Numbered from the stretch's first letter, positions 11,712-20,376 are shown. The stretch is 45,888 bases of DNA from Mycobacterium sp. 1465703.0 (GCF_001672975.1 NZ_LZKU01000149.1:1-45888), one strand, 5' to 3'. Numbers and translations: made by a program. The notes: a model not told the origin generated them from the sequence alone.

Positions 11712-12497
11712 ATGTGGGGGTCAGTGCTGGGCTTGGGGATGCTGGCTGCGCTCAATCCAGTTCGGCTGGGCCTCGCGCTGTTGATGATCTCTCGACCGCG
11801 TCCCGGGCCCAGCCTGCTCGCCTACTGGGTCGGCGGGCTCACGGTATGCGTACCCGAATTGCTCATCCCGCTGGTACTGCTGAATTTCACCCCGATGTTC
11901 GGGCACGCGGGGCACGGTTCGGCCTCTCCGTCGACCAGTTCCAGCCTCGGCAAGATTCAGATCGGGCTCGGCGTGGTCGGCCTGACGATCGCGGCGGTGT
12001 TGACGGTGCGATTCATCAAGCAATCACGCACCCCGGAACCCGCTCGCGAGCAAACGGAACTGTCGATGGTCTCCGGCGCGCCCGTCGCGATGCCGCGGCT
12101 GCTAACCCGGGCGCAGGAAGTGTCGACGGACGACCCCTCGCTGTTCCGGCGTTTACTGGGCCGGATTCATAGTGCGTGGGAAAGCGGCGCCTCATGGGTG
12201 GCGTGGGTGATCGGCGTTATCGCGGTACCGGTCGACGGAGTCCTTTTCATCGTCGCCATCATCGCGGCGTCCGGCGCATCGGTGACCATGCAGATCGGCG
12301 CTTCCGTCGCGTTCATCCTGCTGATGTACGCCATCGTCGAGATCATCCTCGTCGGTTATGTGGCCGCGCCGGCAAAAACACAGTCCCTACTACGGGTGCT
12401 GCACGACTGGGTGCAGGCATATCACCGGCAAATCTTGGTGGCCCTGTTCACCGTGGTCGGGATGTCACAGCTGGCCCAAGGCCTGCACATTCTGTAA
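11712..12497 (+). CDS. Gap/SfLAP-family membrane protein (lipid-addressing protein)
   Basis: The product is 261 residues if started at the ATG giving MWGSVLGLGMLAALNPVRLG, the usual N-terminus of Gap (glycopeptidolipid addressing protein) and related sulfolipid-addressing proteins; upstream in-frame starts (11664, 11670) add non-conserved residues. Hydrophobic segments are clear near residues 3-30, 38-60, 80-105, 165-195, 200-230 and at the C-terminus, so it is polytopic in the inner membrane. Family members are needed to move glycopeptidolipid or sulfolipid to the cell surface. Its place opposite mbtH-NRPS suggests it serves export of that lipopeptide; this is inference from context. Confidence 0.88.
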   Translation: MWGSVLGLGMLAALNPVRLGLALLMISRPRPGPSLLAYWVGGLTVCVPELLIPLVLLNFTPMFGHAGHGSASPSTSSSLGKIQIGLGVVGLTIAAVLTVRFIKQSRTPEPAREQTELSMVSGAPVAMPRLLTRAQEVSTDDPSLFRRLLGRIHSAWESGASWVAWVIGVIAVPVDGVLFIVAIIAASGASVTMQIGASVAFILLMYAIVEIILVGYVAAPAKTQSLLRVLHDWVQAYHRQILVALFTVVGMSQLAQGLHIL

Positions 12498-12513
12498 GCC
12501 GATATTCGAGTCC

Positions 12514-12966
12514 TTAATCGCCGGACTTGCCGGAGCCTTCCGTCTCCGACTTGTCGGAGTCATCCTCCTCCGACTCGTCGGACTCATCCGACTTGTCAGA
12601 GTCCTCCGACTTGCCCTCAGCGTCATCCGACTCGTCGGAGTCATCCGACTTGTCAGAGTCCTCCGACTTGCCCTCAGCGTCATCCGACTTGTCAGAGTCC
12701 TCCGACTTGCCCTCAGCGTCATCCGACTTGTCCGAGTCCTCCGACTTGTCGGAGTCCTCCGACCCCTTGGTCTTGTCCGACTTGTCGGCCTTGTCCGACT
12801 GGTCGGCCTTATCCGCATACTTCGTCAAGAGCCCGGCCAGGTCTCGGGCCTCTTCCGCTGTTAGCACGTCGTTGAACACTCGCTCGTCGTCCTCAGAGAT
12901 GCGCTCGAGGTAAACCGCGTTCTCTTTGGCGCCGACGTCCCACCGGCCCCCTGCGTGACGAACCAT
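12514..12966 (-). CDS. Small protein with acidic Ser-Asp-Lys repeat tail, unknown function
   Basis: About 150 residues. The N-terminal ~75 are a normal soluble domain (WDVGAKENAVYLERISEDDE, then TAEEARDLAGLLTKYADKAD). The rest is a low-complexity tail of 13-residue units (SEDSDKSDDAEGK) with shorter SDKSD/SDES blocks, highly acidic and surely disordered. The ATG at 12966 is chosen for its AAAGG about 9 bases upstream; the longer frame to 13038 lacks such a site. The gene converges on the Gap-like gene with only 16 bases between them. The coding strand is minus, since the N-terminal domain is protein-like only there. I do not recognise a function. Confidence 0.75.
   Translation of the reverse strand: MVRHAGGRWDVGAKENAVYLERISEDDERVFNDVLTAEEARDLAGLLTKYADKADQSDKADKSDKTKGSEDSDKSEDSDKSDDAEGKSEDSDKSDDAEGKSEDSDKSDDSDESDDAEGKSEDSDKSDESDESEEDDSDKSETEGSGKSGD
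12591..12764. repeat. 39-bp tandem repeat inside the acidic-tail gene (VNTR candidate)
   Basis: Units beginning ACTTGTCAGAG on the plus strand start at 12591, 12648, 12687 and (one change) 12726. The spacings are 57, 39 and 39 bases; the 57 is one unit plus an 18-bp block of the same Ser/Asp codons. All lengths are multiples of three, so the reading frame survives changes in copy number. This is a minisatellite likely to differ among strains. Confidence 0.8.
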
Positions 12967-13135
12967 CCGATGCCGCCTTTCGGTTAGTGACCTCTGTGCA
13001 AACCTGACGCGCCCGAAGCGTGGATGTTGTTTACCCACTTCTGCTAGCGCAAAGTCCCCGATTTTCGGGCCTCACTCCCAAGCTGTTCGGATCGTGCCGC
13101 AGTGGGTAATCGTTCGGCCAACGAGGGAGGTTGCA

Positions 13136-13288
13136 ATGGGCAAGCATTCATCTACCGATGACGACGAGCCCCGGGGTGGCCGCCCCGGCCCGGCAGACCA
13201 CGGCCGCGAAGGTGGCATGGCGACCCGCGAGAACGCGCCGGAACTCACCGAGCCCGACCGCGACGACCACTCAAGCGACCGCCAATAA
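13136..13288 (+). CDS. Small charged hypothetical protein (50 aa)
   Basis: The frame starts MGKHSSTDDDEPRGG and ends DRDDHSSDRQ, very hydrophilic throughout and probably unstructured. A strong AGGGAGG lies 5 bases before the ATG, which decides this start over the GTG at 13094. It is divergent from the acidic-repeat gene. I do not recognise the family; similar short Asp/Glu/Arg-rich proteins are common in mycobacteria. Confidence 0.65.
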   Translation: MGKHSSTDDDEPRGGRPGPADHGREGGMATRENAPELTEPDRDDHSSDRQ

Positions 13289-13398
13289 CACTCCCCTACC
13301 TGGTCGCGATCACAAGAACTGAACCTGCGACCACTTGAGTGCCCCTGATTGACCGCAGGCACTGGAGGAGAACACCGTTTGCAGTGAGACTGGCAGCT

Positions 13399-13839
13399 AT
13401 GAGTTTCGTGGAGGAAAGGCTCCTGCCGCAGGTGCTGCGGGTGCATGACGCGGTATATAGGAAGACGAACGGTTGGATCGGTCATCGCACGCTATGGATA
13501 CCGAGCCTGCTCCTGCACACCGTCGGCGCCAAGACCGGTAAACAACGCACGACGTCGCTGACCTACGCTCGCGACGGCGACAACTACCTGGTGGTCGCAT
13601 CCAAGGGCGGGGCGCCCCAGGCGCCCGGCTGGTACCACAATCTGAAGGCCAAGCCTGATGCCGAAATCAACGTCGGCCCAAGGCGTTTCGCCGTTACGGC
13701 CCGCCCGGTGCTGCCCGATGACCCGGACTATCCCCGGCTCTGGCAAATCGTCAACGACAACAACCAGAACCGCTACACCGAATATCAGAAGCGGACGTCT
13801 CGCCCCATCCCCGTCGTAGTCCTGACCCCGAAACGTTAG
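13399..13839 (+). CDS. Deazaflavin (F420)-dependent nitroreductase family protein, Ddn-like
   Basis: The 146-residue product has the Ddn-type split beta-barrel sequence: LLHTVGAKTGKQRTTSL, YLVVASKGGAPQAPGWYHNL, PDAEINVGPRRF. Members use coenzyme F420 to reduce quinones or nitroaromatics; Ddn (Rv3547) itself activates pretomanid. The ATG at 13399 (MSFVEERLLPQVL) gives the usual family length near 150. The gene stands alone between a small hypothetical gene and gabD2 on the same strand. The natural substrate cannot be told from sequence. Confidence 0.88.
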   Translation: MSFVEERLLPQVLRVHDAVYRKTNGWIGHRTLWIPSLLLHTVGAKTGKQRTTSLTYARDGDNYLVVASKGGAPQAPGWYHNLKAKPDAEINVGPRRFAVTARPVLPDDPDYPRLWQIVNDNNQNRYTEYQKRTSRPIPVVVLTPKR

Positions 13840-13910
13840 CTGGGCCTGCTGCTCGGAAAAGCCCATAGTCTGGTGTTTTAGACGCCTGCGCATACTCGAG
13901 AGGTAACAAC

Positions 13911-15467
13911 ATGCCTGCACCGTCAGCCGAGGCCTTCGACCGCCTGCGTCAGCTCGCCGCGATCAAAGACGTAACCGCACGCCAGACCAAGACGATCGAC
14001 GAAGTCTTCACCGGCAAGCCGCTGACCACCATCCCCGTCGGCACAGCCGAAGACGTCCAAGCCGCGTTCGCCGAAGCGCGCGCGGCCCAGGTCGACTGGG
14101 CGAATCGTCCGGTCCCCGAGCGTGTCGATGTCATCAGCCGCTACCGCGACTTGGTCATCCAAAACCGGGAATTCCTGATGGACCTCCTGCAGGCCGAGGG
14201 TGGTAAGGCCCGATGGGCGGCGCAGGAGGAAATCATCGATCTGGTCGCGAACGCGAACTACTACGCCAGCGTTGCCGCGGACCTGCTGAAGCCTCGCACC
14301 GTGCAGGCGCTGCTTCCCGGAATCGGCAAGACCACGGTCGGTTACCAGCCCAAGGGCGTGGTCGGGGTGATTTCGCCGTGGAACTACCCCATGACGCTTA
14401 CCGCGTCCGACTCGGTGCCGGCATTGCTGGCCGGTAACGCGGTGGTGCTCAAGCCGGACAGCCAGACCCCGTATTGCGCGCTTGCGTGTGCCGAGCTTTT
14501 GTACAAGGCCGGCCTGCCGCGAGCGCTCTACGCGATCGTGCCCGGGCCGGGCTCGGCGGTCGGCACCGCGATCATCGACAACTGCGACTACTTGATGTTC
14601 ACCGGCTCCACCGCCACCGGCAGGCAGCTCGCGGAACAGGCCGGCCGTCGGCTGATCGGTTTCTCCGCCGAACTCGGCGGCAAGAACGCGATGATCGTCA
14701 CCCGCGGCGCCAACCTGGACAAGGCTGCCAAGGCGGCCACCCGCGCATGCTTCTCGAACGCGGGCCAGCTTTGCATCTCGATCGAGCGGATTTACGTCGA
14801 GAAAGACATCGCCGACGATTTCATCGGCAAGTTCGGTGCCGCGGTGCGGGACATGAAGCTGGGCAGCGCATATGACTTCTCGGTCGACATGGGGAGCCTG
14901 ATCTCAGCCGGTCAGCTGGAAACGGTGACCGACCATGTGGACGACGCGAAAGCCAAGGGCGCCAAGGTGATTGCCGGCGGCAAGGCCCGGCCCGACCTCG
15001 GACCACTGTTCTACGAGCCCACGGTGCTGACCGACGTCACGCCGGAGATGGAGTGCGCGGCCAACGAGACGTTCGGACCGGTCGTGTCGATTTACCCGGT
15101 CGCCGACGTGGACGAAGCCGTCGAGAAGGCCAACGACACCGAATACGGGCTCAACGCCAGCGTGTGGGCCGGCTCGTCCGCGGACGGCCAGCAGATCGCC
15201 GCCCGATTGCGATCGGGCACCGTGAATGTCAACGAGGGTTACGCGTTCGCGTGGGGCAGCCTCGGCGCGCCGATGGGCGGAATGGGGCAGTCCGGTGTCG
15301 GGCGCCGGCACGGCCCCGAGGGTCTGTTGAAGTACACCGAATCGCAGACGATCGCGACGGCCCGCGTGTTCAACCTCGATCCGCCCCCCGGCGTTCCGGG
15401 CACCCTTTGGCAGAAATCCCTGTTGCCGATTGTGCGCACCGTGATGAAACTTCCCGGTCGGAAGTGA
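13911..15467 (+). CDS. gabD2: Succinate-semialdehyde dehydrogenase [NADP+]
   Basis: The 518-residue protein has the length I recall for M. tuberculosis GabD2 (Rv1731) and follows its remembered sequence closely from start (MPAPSAEAFDRLR) to end (RTVMKLPGRK). Aldehyde dehydrogenase landmarks are in order: SPWNYPMTLT, the Rossmann LMFTGSTATGRQLAE, catalytic Glu in ELGGKNAMIV and catalytic Cys in CFSNAGQLCIS, then the C-terminal GMGQSGVGRRHG. It oxidises succinic semialdehyde to succinate in the cytosol, feeding the incomplete TCA cycle or the GABA shunt. GAGAGG lies upstream of the ATG. It appears monocistronic. Confidence 0.97.
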   Translation: MPAPSAEAFDRLRQLAAIKDVTARQTKTIDEVFTGKPLTTIPVGTAEDVQAAFAEARAAQVDWANRPVPERVDVISRYRDLVIQNREFLMDLLQAEGGKARWAAQEEIIDLVANANYYASVAADLLKPRTVQALLPGIGKTTVGYQPKGVVGVISPWNYPMTLTASDSVPALLAGNAVVLKPDSQTPYCALACAELLYKAGLPRALYAIVPGPGSAVGTAIIDNCDYLMFTGSTATGRQLAEQAGRRLIGFSAELGGKNAMIVTRGANLDKAAKAATRACFSNAGQLCISIERIYVEKDIADDFIGKFGAAVRDMKLGSAYDFSVDMGSLISAGQLETVTDHVDDAKAKGAKVIAGGKARPDLGPLFYEPTVLTDVTPEMECAANETFGPVVSIYPVADVDEAVEKANDTEYGLNASVWAGSSADGQQIAARLRSGTVNVNEGYAFAWGSLGAPMGGMGQSGVGRRHGPEGLLKYTESQTIATARVFNLDPPPGVPGTLWQKSLLPIVRTVMKLPGRK

Positions 15468-15563
15468 CGCAGCCCGTCTCCGCGTTCGCAATCCGCAGTT
15501 CGTATCGCAAATCCGCGTTACGCTCTTCGATGTCAGCGGCACATCGCACGTCAGGAGTCCGCG

Positions 15564-16142
15564 ATGAAGGCAGACGCGAAGCTCTATGAGGAAGACGCTC
15601 GTCGACTACGCCAGTACGCCACATTCGGTAACTTTTCGGATGCCGAACTACAGCGGCTCGCCCGAGCGGCTCATCGCAGTTCGACGTCGGCCCCGTTGCC
15701 GCTGATTCATGAGCAAACTCCGTCCGACTCTCTCTACATCCTGCTCAGCGGGGAGGTGGGCGTGTATGTGGGCCAAGACCGGGTCGCCGCGCTGGGGCCG
15801 GGCGAGGTGATCGGCGAGTCGGCGCTGCACCGTGGGAGGCTGCGTTCTGCGACCGTGACGACGACCGGGCCGGCCGAGTTACTGCGTATCGAACGCGACG
15901 ACCTGGCCACGTTGCTCAATGAGATACCGGCGCTTCGCGAAATCATGGACGCGTCTGTCGCGCGACACGTGCCGGTAGATCTGCCACCGAAGCCAAAACC
16001 GTCGCACTCCAGGTTGGGCGTCTCAGTCCGCACCGACTTGGTCGAGCGGTTTGAGCACGCCGCCGACAGAGCCGGTGTGGACGTCGCGACCGCGCTCGAA
16101 GATGCGCTTAGCCACTGGATCGAACGAAACGGCGAAGCATAG
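15564..16142 (+). CDS. Cyclic nucleotide-binding domain protein with C-terminal helical domain
   Basis: 192 residues. Positions ~15-120 form a cNMP-binding fold: FSDAELQRLARAA, SLYILLSGEVGVYVG, the phosphate-binding-cassette-like GPGEVIGESALHRGRLRSATV, then LLRIERDDLATLL. The C-terminal ~45 residues (LGVSVRTDLVERFEHAADR ... DALSHWIERN) look like a ribbon-helix-helix or short dimerisation unit rather than the winged helix of CRP, so DNA binding is uncertain. CAGGAG precedes the ATG. Mycobacteria have many cAMP-binding proteins; the exact role is unknown. Confidence 0.83.
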   Translation: MKADAKLYEEDARRLRQYATFGNFSDAELQRLARAAHRSSTSAPLPLIHEQTPSDSLYILLSGEVGVYVGQDRVAALGPGEVIGESALHRGRLRSATVTTTGPAELLRIERDDLATLLNEIPALREIMDASVARHVPVDLPPKPKPSHSRLGVSVRTDLVERFEHAADRAGVDVATALEDALSHWIERNGEA

Positions 16143-16217
16143 CCACTGCCTTCGTTGCCAGAACCTACTACAGAACGTAGTATCTGGAGCATCTCGCCGC
16201 GCACGAGGGGGTGCCAT

Positions 16218-16652
16218 GTGAGGTGCAGCTTCGCCCAGATCGGGCTGCTGATCATCTGCGTCTTTCACGTCATTCAGGCCGTTATCGGGTTCGTCCTCAA
16301 TCCCAGCTTCGCGACCGGGCCTGATGCGCCAACCGTCCAGCTGCTCGGAATGGACTACAACGGCTGGCACGCCGTGGCCGGCCTGGCACTATTCGCTCCG
16401 GGCCTGGTATTCGCGCTGCGCAAGTCGTGGTCCGTCCTGTACCTACTGCTGGCCGCGATAGCCGGTGCGCTGCCGGGTATTTGGGCATTCTTCTCGCATC
16501 AGGTCGCGGTTGTCTTCACCTTCCCCAACAACACCACCGACGCCATCGTGCACTTGGTGACCGCCGCGATCATGGTGGCGGTGGCAACCGTGCAGATCCG
16601 GATGGACGGTGGGCTGAGGAAATCGCTCGCTGATCTATGGAATGCGCCATAG
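16218..16652 (+). CDS. DUF4383-like integral membrane protein
   Basis: About 144 residues with four hydrophobic segments: FAQIGLLIICVFHVIQAVI, GWHAVAGLALFAPGLVFAL, SWSVLYLLLAAIAGALPGI and IVHLVTAAIMVAVATVQI, in the spacing typical of DUF4383 proteins. The GTG at 16218 has GAGGGGG 9 bases upstream and is preferred over an in-frame TTG at 16155 that adds a non-hydrophobic N-terminus. It follows the cyclic-nucleotide gene on the same strand. The function of the family is unknown. Confidence 0.7.
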   Translation: MRCSFAQIGLLIICVFHVIQAVIGFVLNPSFATGPDAPTVQLLGMDYNGWHAVAGLALFAPGLVFALRKSWSVLYLLLAAIAGALPGIWAFFSHQVAVVFTFPNNTTDAIVHLVTAAIMVAVATVQIRMDGGLRKSLADLWNAP

Positions 16653-16788
16653 GCCCCCATCGCGAGTTCACATCGCCAGACGTCCGCGCGGCCGTCACAC
16701 ACGCTCAGAGCTTAGGCTGGAAGGTGCGGCTGCTAGCGGCCATCGCTGCGGTTAGCCGAAAGATCACCGTCACGACGAAGGTGCATGA

Positions 16789-17469
16789 ATGCCATCTGAG
16801 CAGGCGCCGCCCCCGCCTAAGTCGGCGCCGGGCTGGTACCCCGACCCGGCAGGGGTAGGGCACGGGCTGGAACGGTACTTCGACGGCACCAAGTGGACCA
16901 GCGAGTGGGCGTTCTCCACCGAGCCGCCGAAGAAAGGCGTCTCTGGAAAGGCGGCCCTGGCGCTGGCGGCGCTGTGCGTCCTCGTACTCCTCGCCATCGT
17001 CGGTAAAAGCTGGGTTTTCGACCCCAAGAAGGACAGCGAATCGGCTCAATCGAGCAGTTCGGCGGCTGCGGTGCCAGCGACACCGACCGAGGCGCCGTCG
17101 ACGCCGGCGGGCCCCAAAAAGCCGGACGGAGTCACTTTCACCACTGCTCCGGGGCCGACCGGCGACGTGGTGAACGCCCACTTCGCCATCCGTGATAACT
17201 ACACCGAGCAGATGATCAGAGACGGTGCCCGATTGGACACCATCGACATCCTCAAGTACGCACGGGCGACCTATCCTGACGCTTCCGCGGTGACCGTGCA
17301 GGGCACCTTCCCGATGACCGACCCGTACGGCAACACCTCGACTCAGGTCGCCATCGACCTCACGTATTCGCGAGCAACGTTGGACAAGATCAACTTCGAC
17401 GGCATCACGAAAGGCAGCATCTGGGAGATTCGCGATTCCGGTTCTGTTCTGCCGGCCTTTCAGGGGTAG
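16789..17469 (+). CDS. DUF2510 single-pass membrane protein
   Basis: 226 residues. The N-terminus has the DUF2510 motif PGWYPDPAGVGHGLERYFDGTKWT (residues ~14-37). One transmembrane helix follows (AALALAALCVLVLLAIVG, ~53-70), then a Ser/Pro/Thr linker and an outer domain of ~120 residues (DGVTFTTAPGPTGDVVNAHF ...). DUF2510 is an actinobacterial module found beside membrane helices; its function is not known. GAAGG lies upstream of the ATG. The gene converges with the next cupin gene, leaving 71 bases between them. Confidence 0.82.
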   Translation: MPSEQAPPPPKSAPGWYPDPAGVGHGLERYFDGTKWTSEWAFSTEPPKKGVSGKAALALAALCVLVLLAIVGKSWVFDPKKDSESAQSSSSAAAVPATPTEAPSTPAGPKKPDGVTFTTAPGPTGDVVNAHFAIRDNYTEQMIRDGARLDTIDILKYARATYPDASAVTVQGTFPMTDPYGNTSTQVAIDLTYSRATLDKINFDGITKGSIWEIRDSGSVLPAFQG

Positions 17470-17540
17470 GCCGCACCAACCTTCTCGGCACCATCCTCCT
17501 GACCCGGGGCCCGGTGCCAGAGCGCGGAAACGAGGTCAAG

Positions 17541-17951
17541 TCAACCGGTGACGCGCAGTCCCTTCCGCTCCTCCAGCTCCTCATCGGTAACCGGTTCGAT
17601 CATCGGCCGCCCGGGCACGCACATGAGGGTGAGGACGAAGGTACAAGGAATGTCAGTGCGGTTGTTGGCGTCCTGATAGTGGATTACGTCGCCGCCGGGT
17701 CCCCAGAACGCGTCGCCGGCGCGCAGGACGCGGGGCGCTTCACCCTCGATTTCGAACAACATCTCACCGGCAATCATGTAACCGAATCCCGGGCCGCCAG
17801 GAACACGATGTGGTGGGTAACCCGGGGCGCCTGGTGGATGGTTGATGACAACAGTCATCACATGGGCATCTTCAGGAATCTGCGGTGACCGGACTTCTTG
17901 CAGCACGGTCATTGTTGATTCCGATTCGGAGTCAGCCGAACTCGGCGACAT
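17541..17951 (-). CDS. Small cupin-domain protein
   Basis: 136 residues with a single double-stranded beta-helix: PPHRVPGGPGFGYMIAGEMLFEIEGE, then RAGDAFWGPGGDVIHYQDANN, the two cupin motifs with the His and Glu expected around a metal site partly kept. GGAG precedes the ATG at 17951. It is the last gene of a minus-strand series (SDR, cupin, DUF5709-like, RidA, NmrA-like, cupin) that can be read from the operator at 21301-21343. Substrate unknown; such proteins may be dioxygenases, isomerases or sensors. Confidence 0.82.
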   Translation of the reverse strand: MSPSSADSESESTMTVLQEVRSPQIPEDAHVMTVVINHPPGAPGYPPHRVPGGPGFGYMIAGEMLFEIEGEAPRVLRAGDAFWGPGGDVIHYQDANNRTDIPCTFVLTLMCVPGRPMIEPVTDEELEERKGLRVTG

Positions 17952-18062
17952 GTGTTCTCCGCCCTGAGGTTGCGAACCGGGCGCACAGCCGAATTCCCAT
18001 CGACGTCGAAACGCGTGGCAGGGCTGGTGCGCGTGGGATCGGTTGATTACCTGGTCAATTCC

Positions 18063-18821
18063 CTAACCGCGGCGGCTGGAATTCTCGTCAATCCAGTCGG
18101 AGTACCGAGTAGTGAAGATGGTGGCGTTCTCGTCGGGTGCCAGGGTGTGGTCGTCGATCACCGCACCAAAGTATGGCGCCTGGGCGTCGGTCACGACGCG
18201 ACGTTGATCACCATTGGCGGCAAGGCCCATGCGGACAAAGTCGTCCATCCCCATTGCTTCGGGCCCAGCGATCTCCGTTACACCGTTAATAGGCTGCCCG
18301 ACAGCCGCGCGGGCCACGGCGGTGGCGACATCGTCGGCGGCGATGGGACGGAACAACGCGTGCGGCAATCTGACGATGTCTCCGTCTGTCGCGGAATCGG
18401 CCAAGCCAATTGCGAATTCGTAGAACGGAGTTGCCCGCACGATGGAAAAAGGCTGGCCCGACTCCTTGATCAGGTTTTCCTGGGCCGCTTTCGCCGTGTT
18501 GTAGCCGCTATCCGGCATGACCTGCGCGCCGACTACGGACAACGCGACATGGTGTTTGACTCCCGCTTCCCGTTCAGCAGCAAGAAGATTCGCCGTCGCG
18601 GTCGTGAAGAAGTGCATCACCGGTTCATCGTCGAACAACGGTGAATCGGCGACGTCGACCAGCACATCCGCACCCGCGACGGCGTTGGCGAGGCCTTCAC
18701 CGGTGAGTGAATCGACACCTGATCGGCGTGAAGCGATGATCACGTCGTGTCCCTGGGCGCCGAGCTTGGCCGCTACTTTCGAGCCGATAAGCCCACGACC
18801 GCCAATGACAACGATCTTCAT
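18063..18821 (-). CDS. NmrA-like atypical SDR, NAD(P)-binding
   Basis: 252 residues beginning MKIVVIGGRGLIGSKVAAKL, a GxxGxxG dinucleotide-binding loop, followed by GADVLVDVADSPLF, HHVALSVVGAQVMPDSGYNTAKAAQE and FSIVRATPFYEF. This is the atypical SDR/NmrA class. The YNTAK segment resembles the YxxxK active site, so catalysis on a small molecule is possible. AAAGG lies ahead of the ATG. The gap to the preceding RidA gene is 106 bases, so co-transcription is likely but not certain. Confidence 0.87.
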   Translation of the reverse strand: MKIVVIGGRGLIGSKVAAKLGAQGHDVIIASRRSGVDSLTGEGLANAVAGADVLVDVADSPLFDDEPVMHFFTTATANLLAAEREAGVKHHVALSVVGAQVMPDSGYNTAKAAQENLIKESGQPFSIVRATPFYEFAIGLADSATDGDIVRLPHALFRPIAADDVATAVARAAVGQPINGVTEIAGPEAMGMDDFVRMGLAANGDQRRVVTDAQAPYFGAVIDDHTLAPDENATIFTTRYSDWIDENSSRRG

Positions 18822-18926
18822 GATGAACCTTTCAGAGTCGCAATTGACTGCTTACTTCGATTGTGTGCCTCACTCCGCCGATCGGACTCGTGAAAGTCAA
18901 TAGTCCCACCGGTGGTCGGCGCCTGC

Positions 18927-19355
18927 CTACTTGCTGCCGGATCCGACGATGGCGACGACCTCGATCTCGACGTGCTGGTCGGGCAGTGCGAGCGCCTTGA
19001 CGCCCACCGCGGTCCACAGCGGGAGAGTGTCACCGCACCGCTTGCGGAACTGGTCGACCATCACCGACATGTGTTCACCCCCAATGGAATTGTCGGCGGT
19101 GGGAACGTGGTAGGAGCGGACATTCACGATGTCGCGCCAGCTGGCGCCCGCCGCAGCGAGGGTCTGTTCCACGTTGTCACACGCCTTGACGATCTCGTCC
19201 TCCAGGGATGTGGCCCATAAGGTGAAGTCGGCGTCCCAGCCCCCCTGCCCGGAGATCTCGATGCGATCGCCGATGCGTAGAGCCTGGCTGTAGTAGTTAT
19301 GGGTACGGGCAATCTCGCCGTATCCGGGAGTGTCGAAGTATTCGGGCTTGGGCAT
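18927..19355 (-). CDS. RidA-family (YjgF/YER057c) protein
   Basis: 142 residues: YYSQALRIGDRIEISGQGGWD, KACDNVEQTLAAAGASWRDIV, NVRSYHVP and the C-terminal LPDQHVEIEVVAIV are standard RidA features. Classical RidA hydrolyses reactive enamine/imine intermediates through a conserved Arg; here the usual Arg-x-x-(V/A)-E-I(E/D) end is replaced by PDQHVEIEV, so enzymatic type is uncertain. AGAGGAAG about 8 bases upstream decides the ATG at 19355. A second RidA gene lies at 31914-32303. In catabolic clusters such proteins often act as hydrolases beside oxygenases. Confidence 0.87.
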   Translation of the reverse strand: MPKPEYFDTPGYGEIARTHNYYSQALRIGDRIEISGQGGWDADFTLWATSLEDEIVKACDNVEQTLAAAGASWRDIVNVRSYHVPTADNSIGGEHMSVMVDQFRKRCGDTLPLWTAVGVKALALPDQHVEIEVVAIVGSGSK

Positions 19356-19461
19356 GCGGGCGCTTCCTCTCATGTTGTTCGTCGGAGCCATGGTTGCCGC
19401 AATCGATGTGCTACCGGGATAAACGCGTTCGCCGAGGGCGCCCGGTAAGCGGGCCGACAAT

Positions 19462-19767
19462 TCAGCCGTCGTCGTCGTCAAATTCTTCGCGCGCCACCGT
19501 GTAAAACGATGCGCCGTCGTTTGGGCTGCCACTGATCTGACCGCGGTGACGCCGGGGCCGCAGCGGCGCTTCCTCGGTGTAGCCGATCTCGGGCTCTTCA
19601 GCGGCTAGACGCCTAGCCAGCGTGAGGTGAGTGTCAGGCGAGATCCACCGCAACGGCGCGTCGACCACTATGTCACCGTCGTCGTTGCGTACGTTGTCTG
19701 AGTCCAAAGATTCGCTGGGCCCCAACGTCTGGTCAGGCCCCGCGTCGTCGTAATCGCCGTCTATCAT
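19462..19767 (-). CDS. DUF5709-like small acidic protein
   Basis: 101 residues, rich in Asp and Glu, with LGPSESLDSDNVRNDDGD, PLRWISPD and ends EEFDDDDG. The pattern of Ser-Leu-Asp-Ser-Asp followed by a Trp/Pro-rich turn resembles the actinobacterial DUF5709 family, which is of unknown function. GAGGAG lies directly ahead of the ATG. It sits inside the SDR-cupin-RidA series but may have its own promoter, as the flanking gaps are 78 and 106 bases. Confidence 0.68.
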   Translation of the reverse strand: MIDGDYDDAGPDQTLGPSESLDSDNVRNDDGDIVVDAPLRWISPDTHLTLARRLAAEEPEIGYTEEAPLRPRRHRGQISGSPNDGASFYTVAREEFDDDDG

Positions 19768-19845
19768 GATGCTCCTCGCGACTTAACTTTAGTGCTGGCC
19801 GACAATGCCTGCGCGTACCGGGATTTCGAACCCAGCGGCTCATTG

Positions 19846-20376
19846 TCAGATTGGTTCGCCGGGGAATGTCAAGCCGAAGCGTTTGCATAGTTCGGGGACG
19901 CTGTCGACATCCATCTCCAGGTCGTAGCGCGCACAGAGTTCGTCTAGGGTCTCTTTCGCAATCTTGTCCACACCGCCGAGGGCAGAAAGCTCGTCGAAGA
20001 ACTGCTCAAATCCTGCAGGCGAGATGATTTCGAGAATGCGGGCCGGCTCATCGCCCGCGTTCCAGAAGGTATGCCATTGGCCGCGTGGCTTGAGAATGAA
20101 GTCGCCAGGTCCGCCGTAGAGCACCTCGTCGCCAAGCAAAGCGCCTACGCGTCCCTCGATGATCCAGCTGTACTCGTCTTCGTTGTGGTGGCGATGAAGC
20201 GCTGACGCCAGCGCTCGAGGAGACATCGGATGCTCGAGGACGGAGAAGCGCCCTTCCGACTGAACCTTATCGAGGATGTGGCGGACACCGACCGTCCCGA
20301 GGAACACCGATTTGCCTTCGGTCCGGCCGACGGACTTAGCCGGCGGCCCGCCCGGCCTCAAGATGTCAGTTGTCAC
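19846..20376 (-). CDS. Cupin-domain protein
   Basis: 176 residues. The cupin core is at ~60-125: HRHHNEDEYSWIIEGRVGALLGDE contains the His-x-His-x(n)-Glu metal-binding pattern, and GPGDFILKPRGQWHTFWNAGDEPARILEI the second motif with its His. The C-terminal ~50 residues (LDELCARYDLEMDVDSVPELCKRFGLTF) form a helical extension. This architecture is common in quercetin-dioxygenase-like proteins of actinobacteria. The GTG start has the strong site AAAGGGGAG. It lies 54 bases after the SDR gene, so the pair is probably one operon under the composite element at 21301-21343. Confidence 0.88.
   Translation of the reverse strand: MTTDILRPGGPPAKSVGRTEGKSVFLGTVGVRHILDKVQSEGRFSVLEHPMSPRALASALHRHHNEDEYSWIIEGRVGALLGDEVLYGGPGDFILKPRGQWHTFWNAGDEPARILEIISPAGFEQFFDELSALGGVDKIAKETLDELCARYDLEMDVDSVPELCKRFGLTFPGEPI

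Noticed and set aside
12591..12764. Possible CRISPR array
   Set aside because: Units are contiguous, in frame and coding, with no unique spacers and no cas genes.
12527..12913. Ser-rich plus-strand frame over the repeat region
   Set aside because: Mirror of the acidic-tail protein; the N-terminal domain is protein-like only on the minus strand.
17487..17518. GGCACC/GGTGCC hairpin between convergent genes as terminator
   Set aside because: Only 6 bp of stem with a 20-base loop and no U-tract; too weak.
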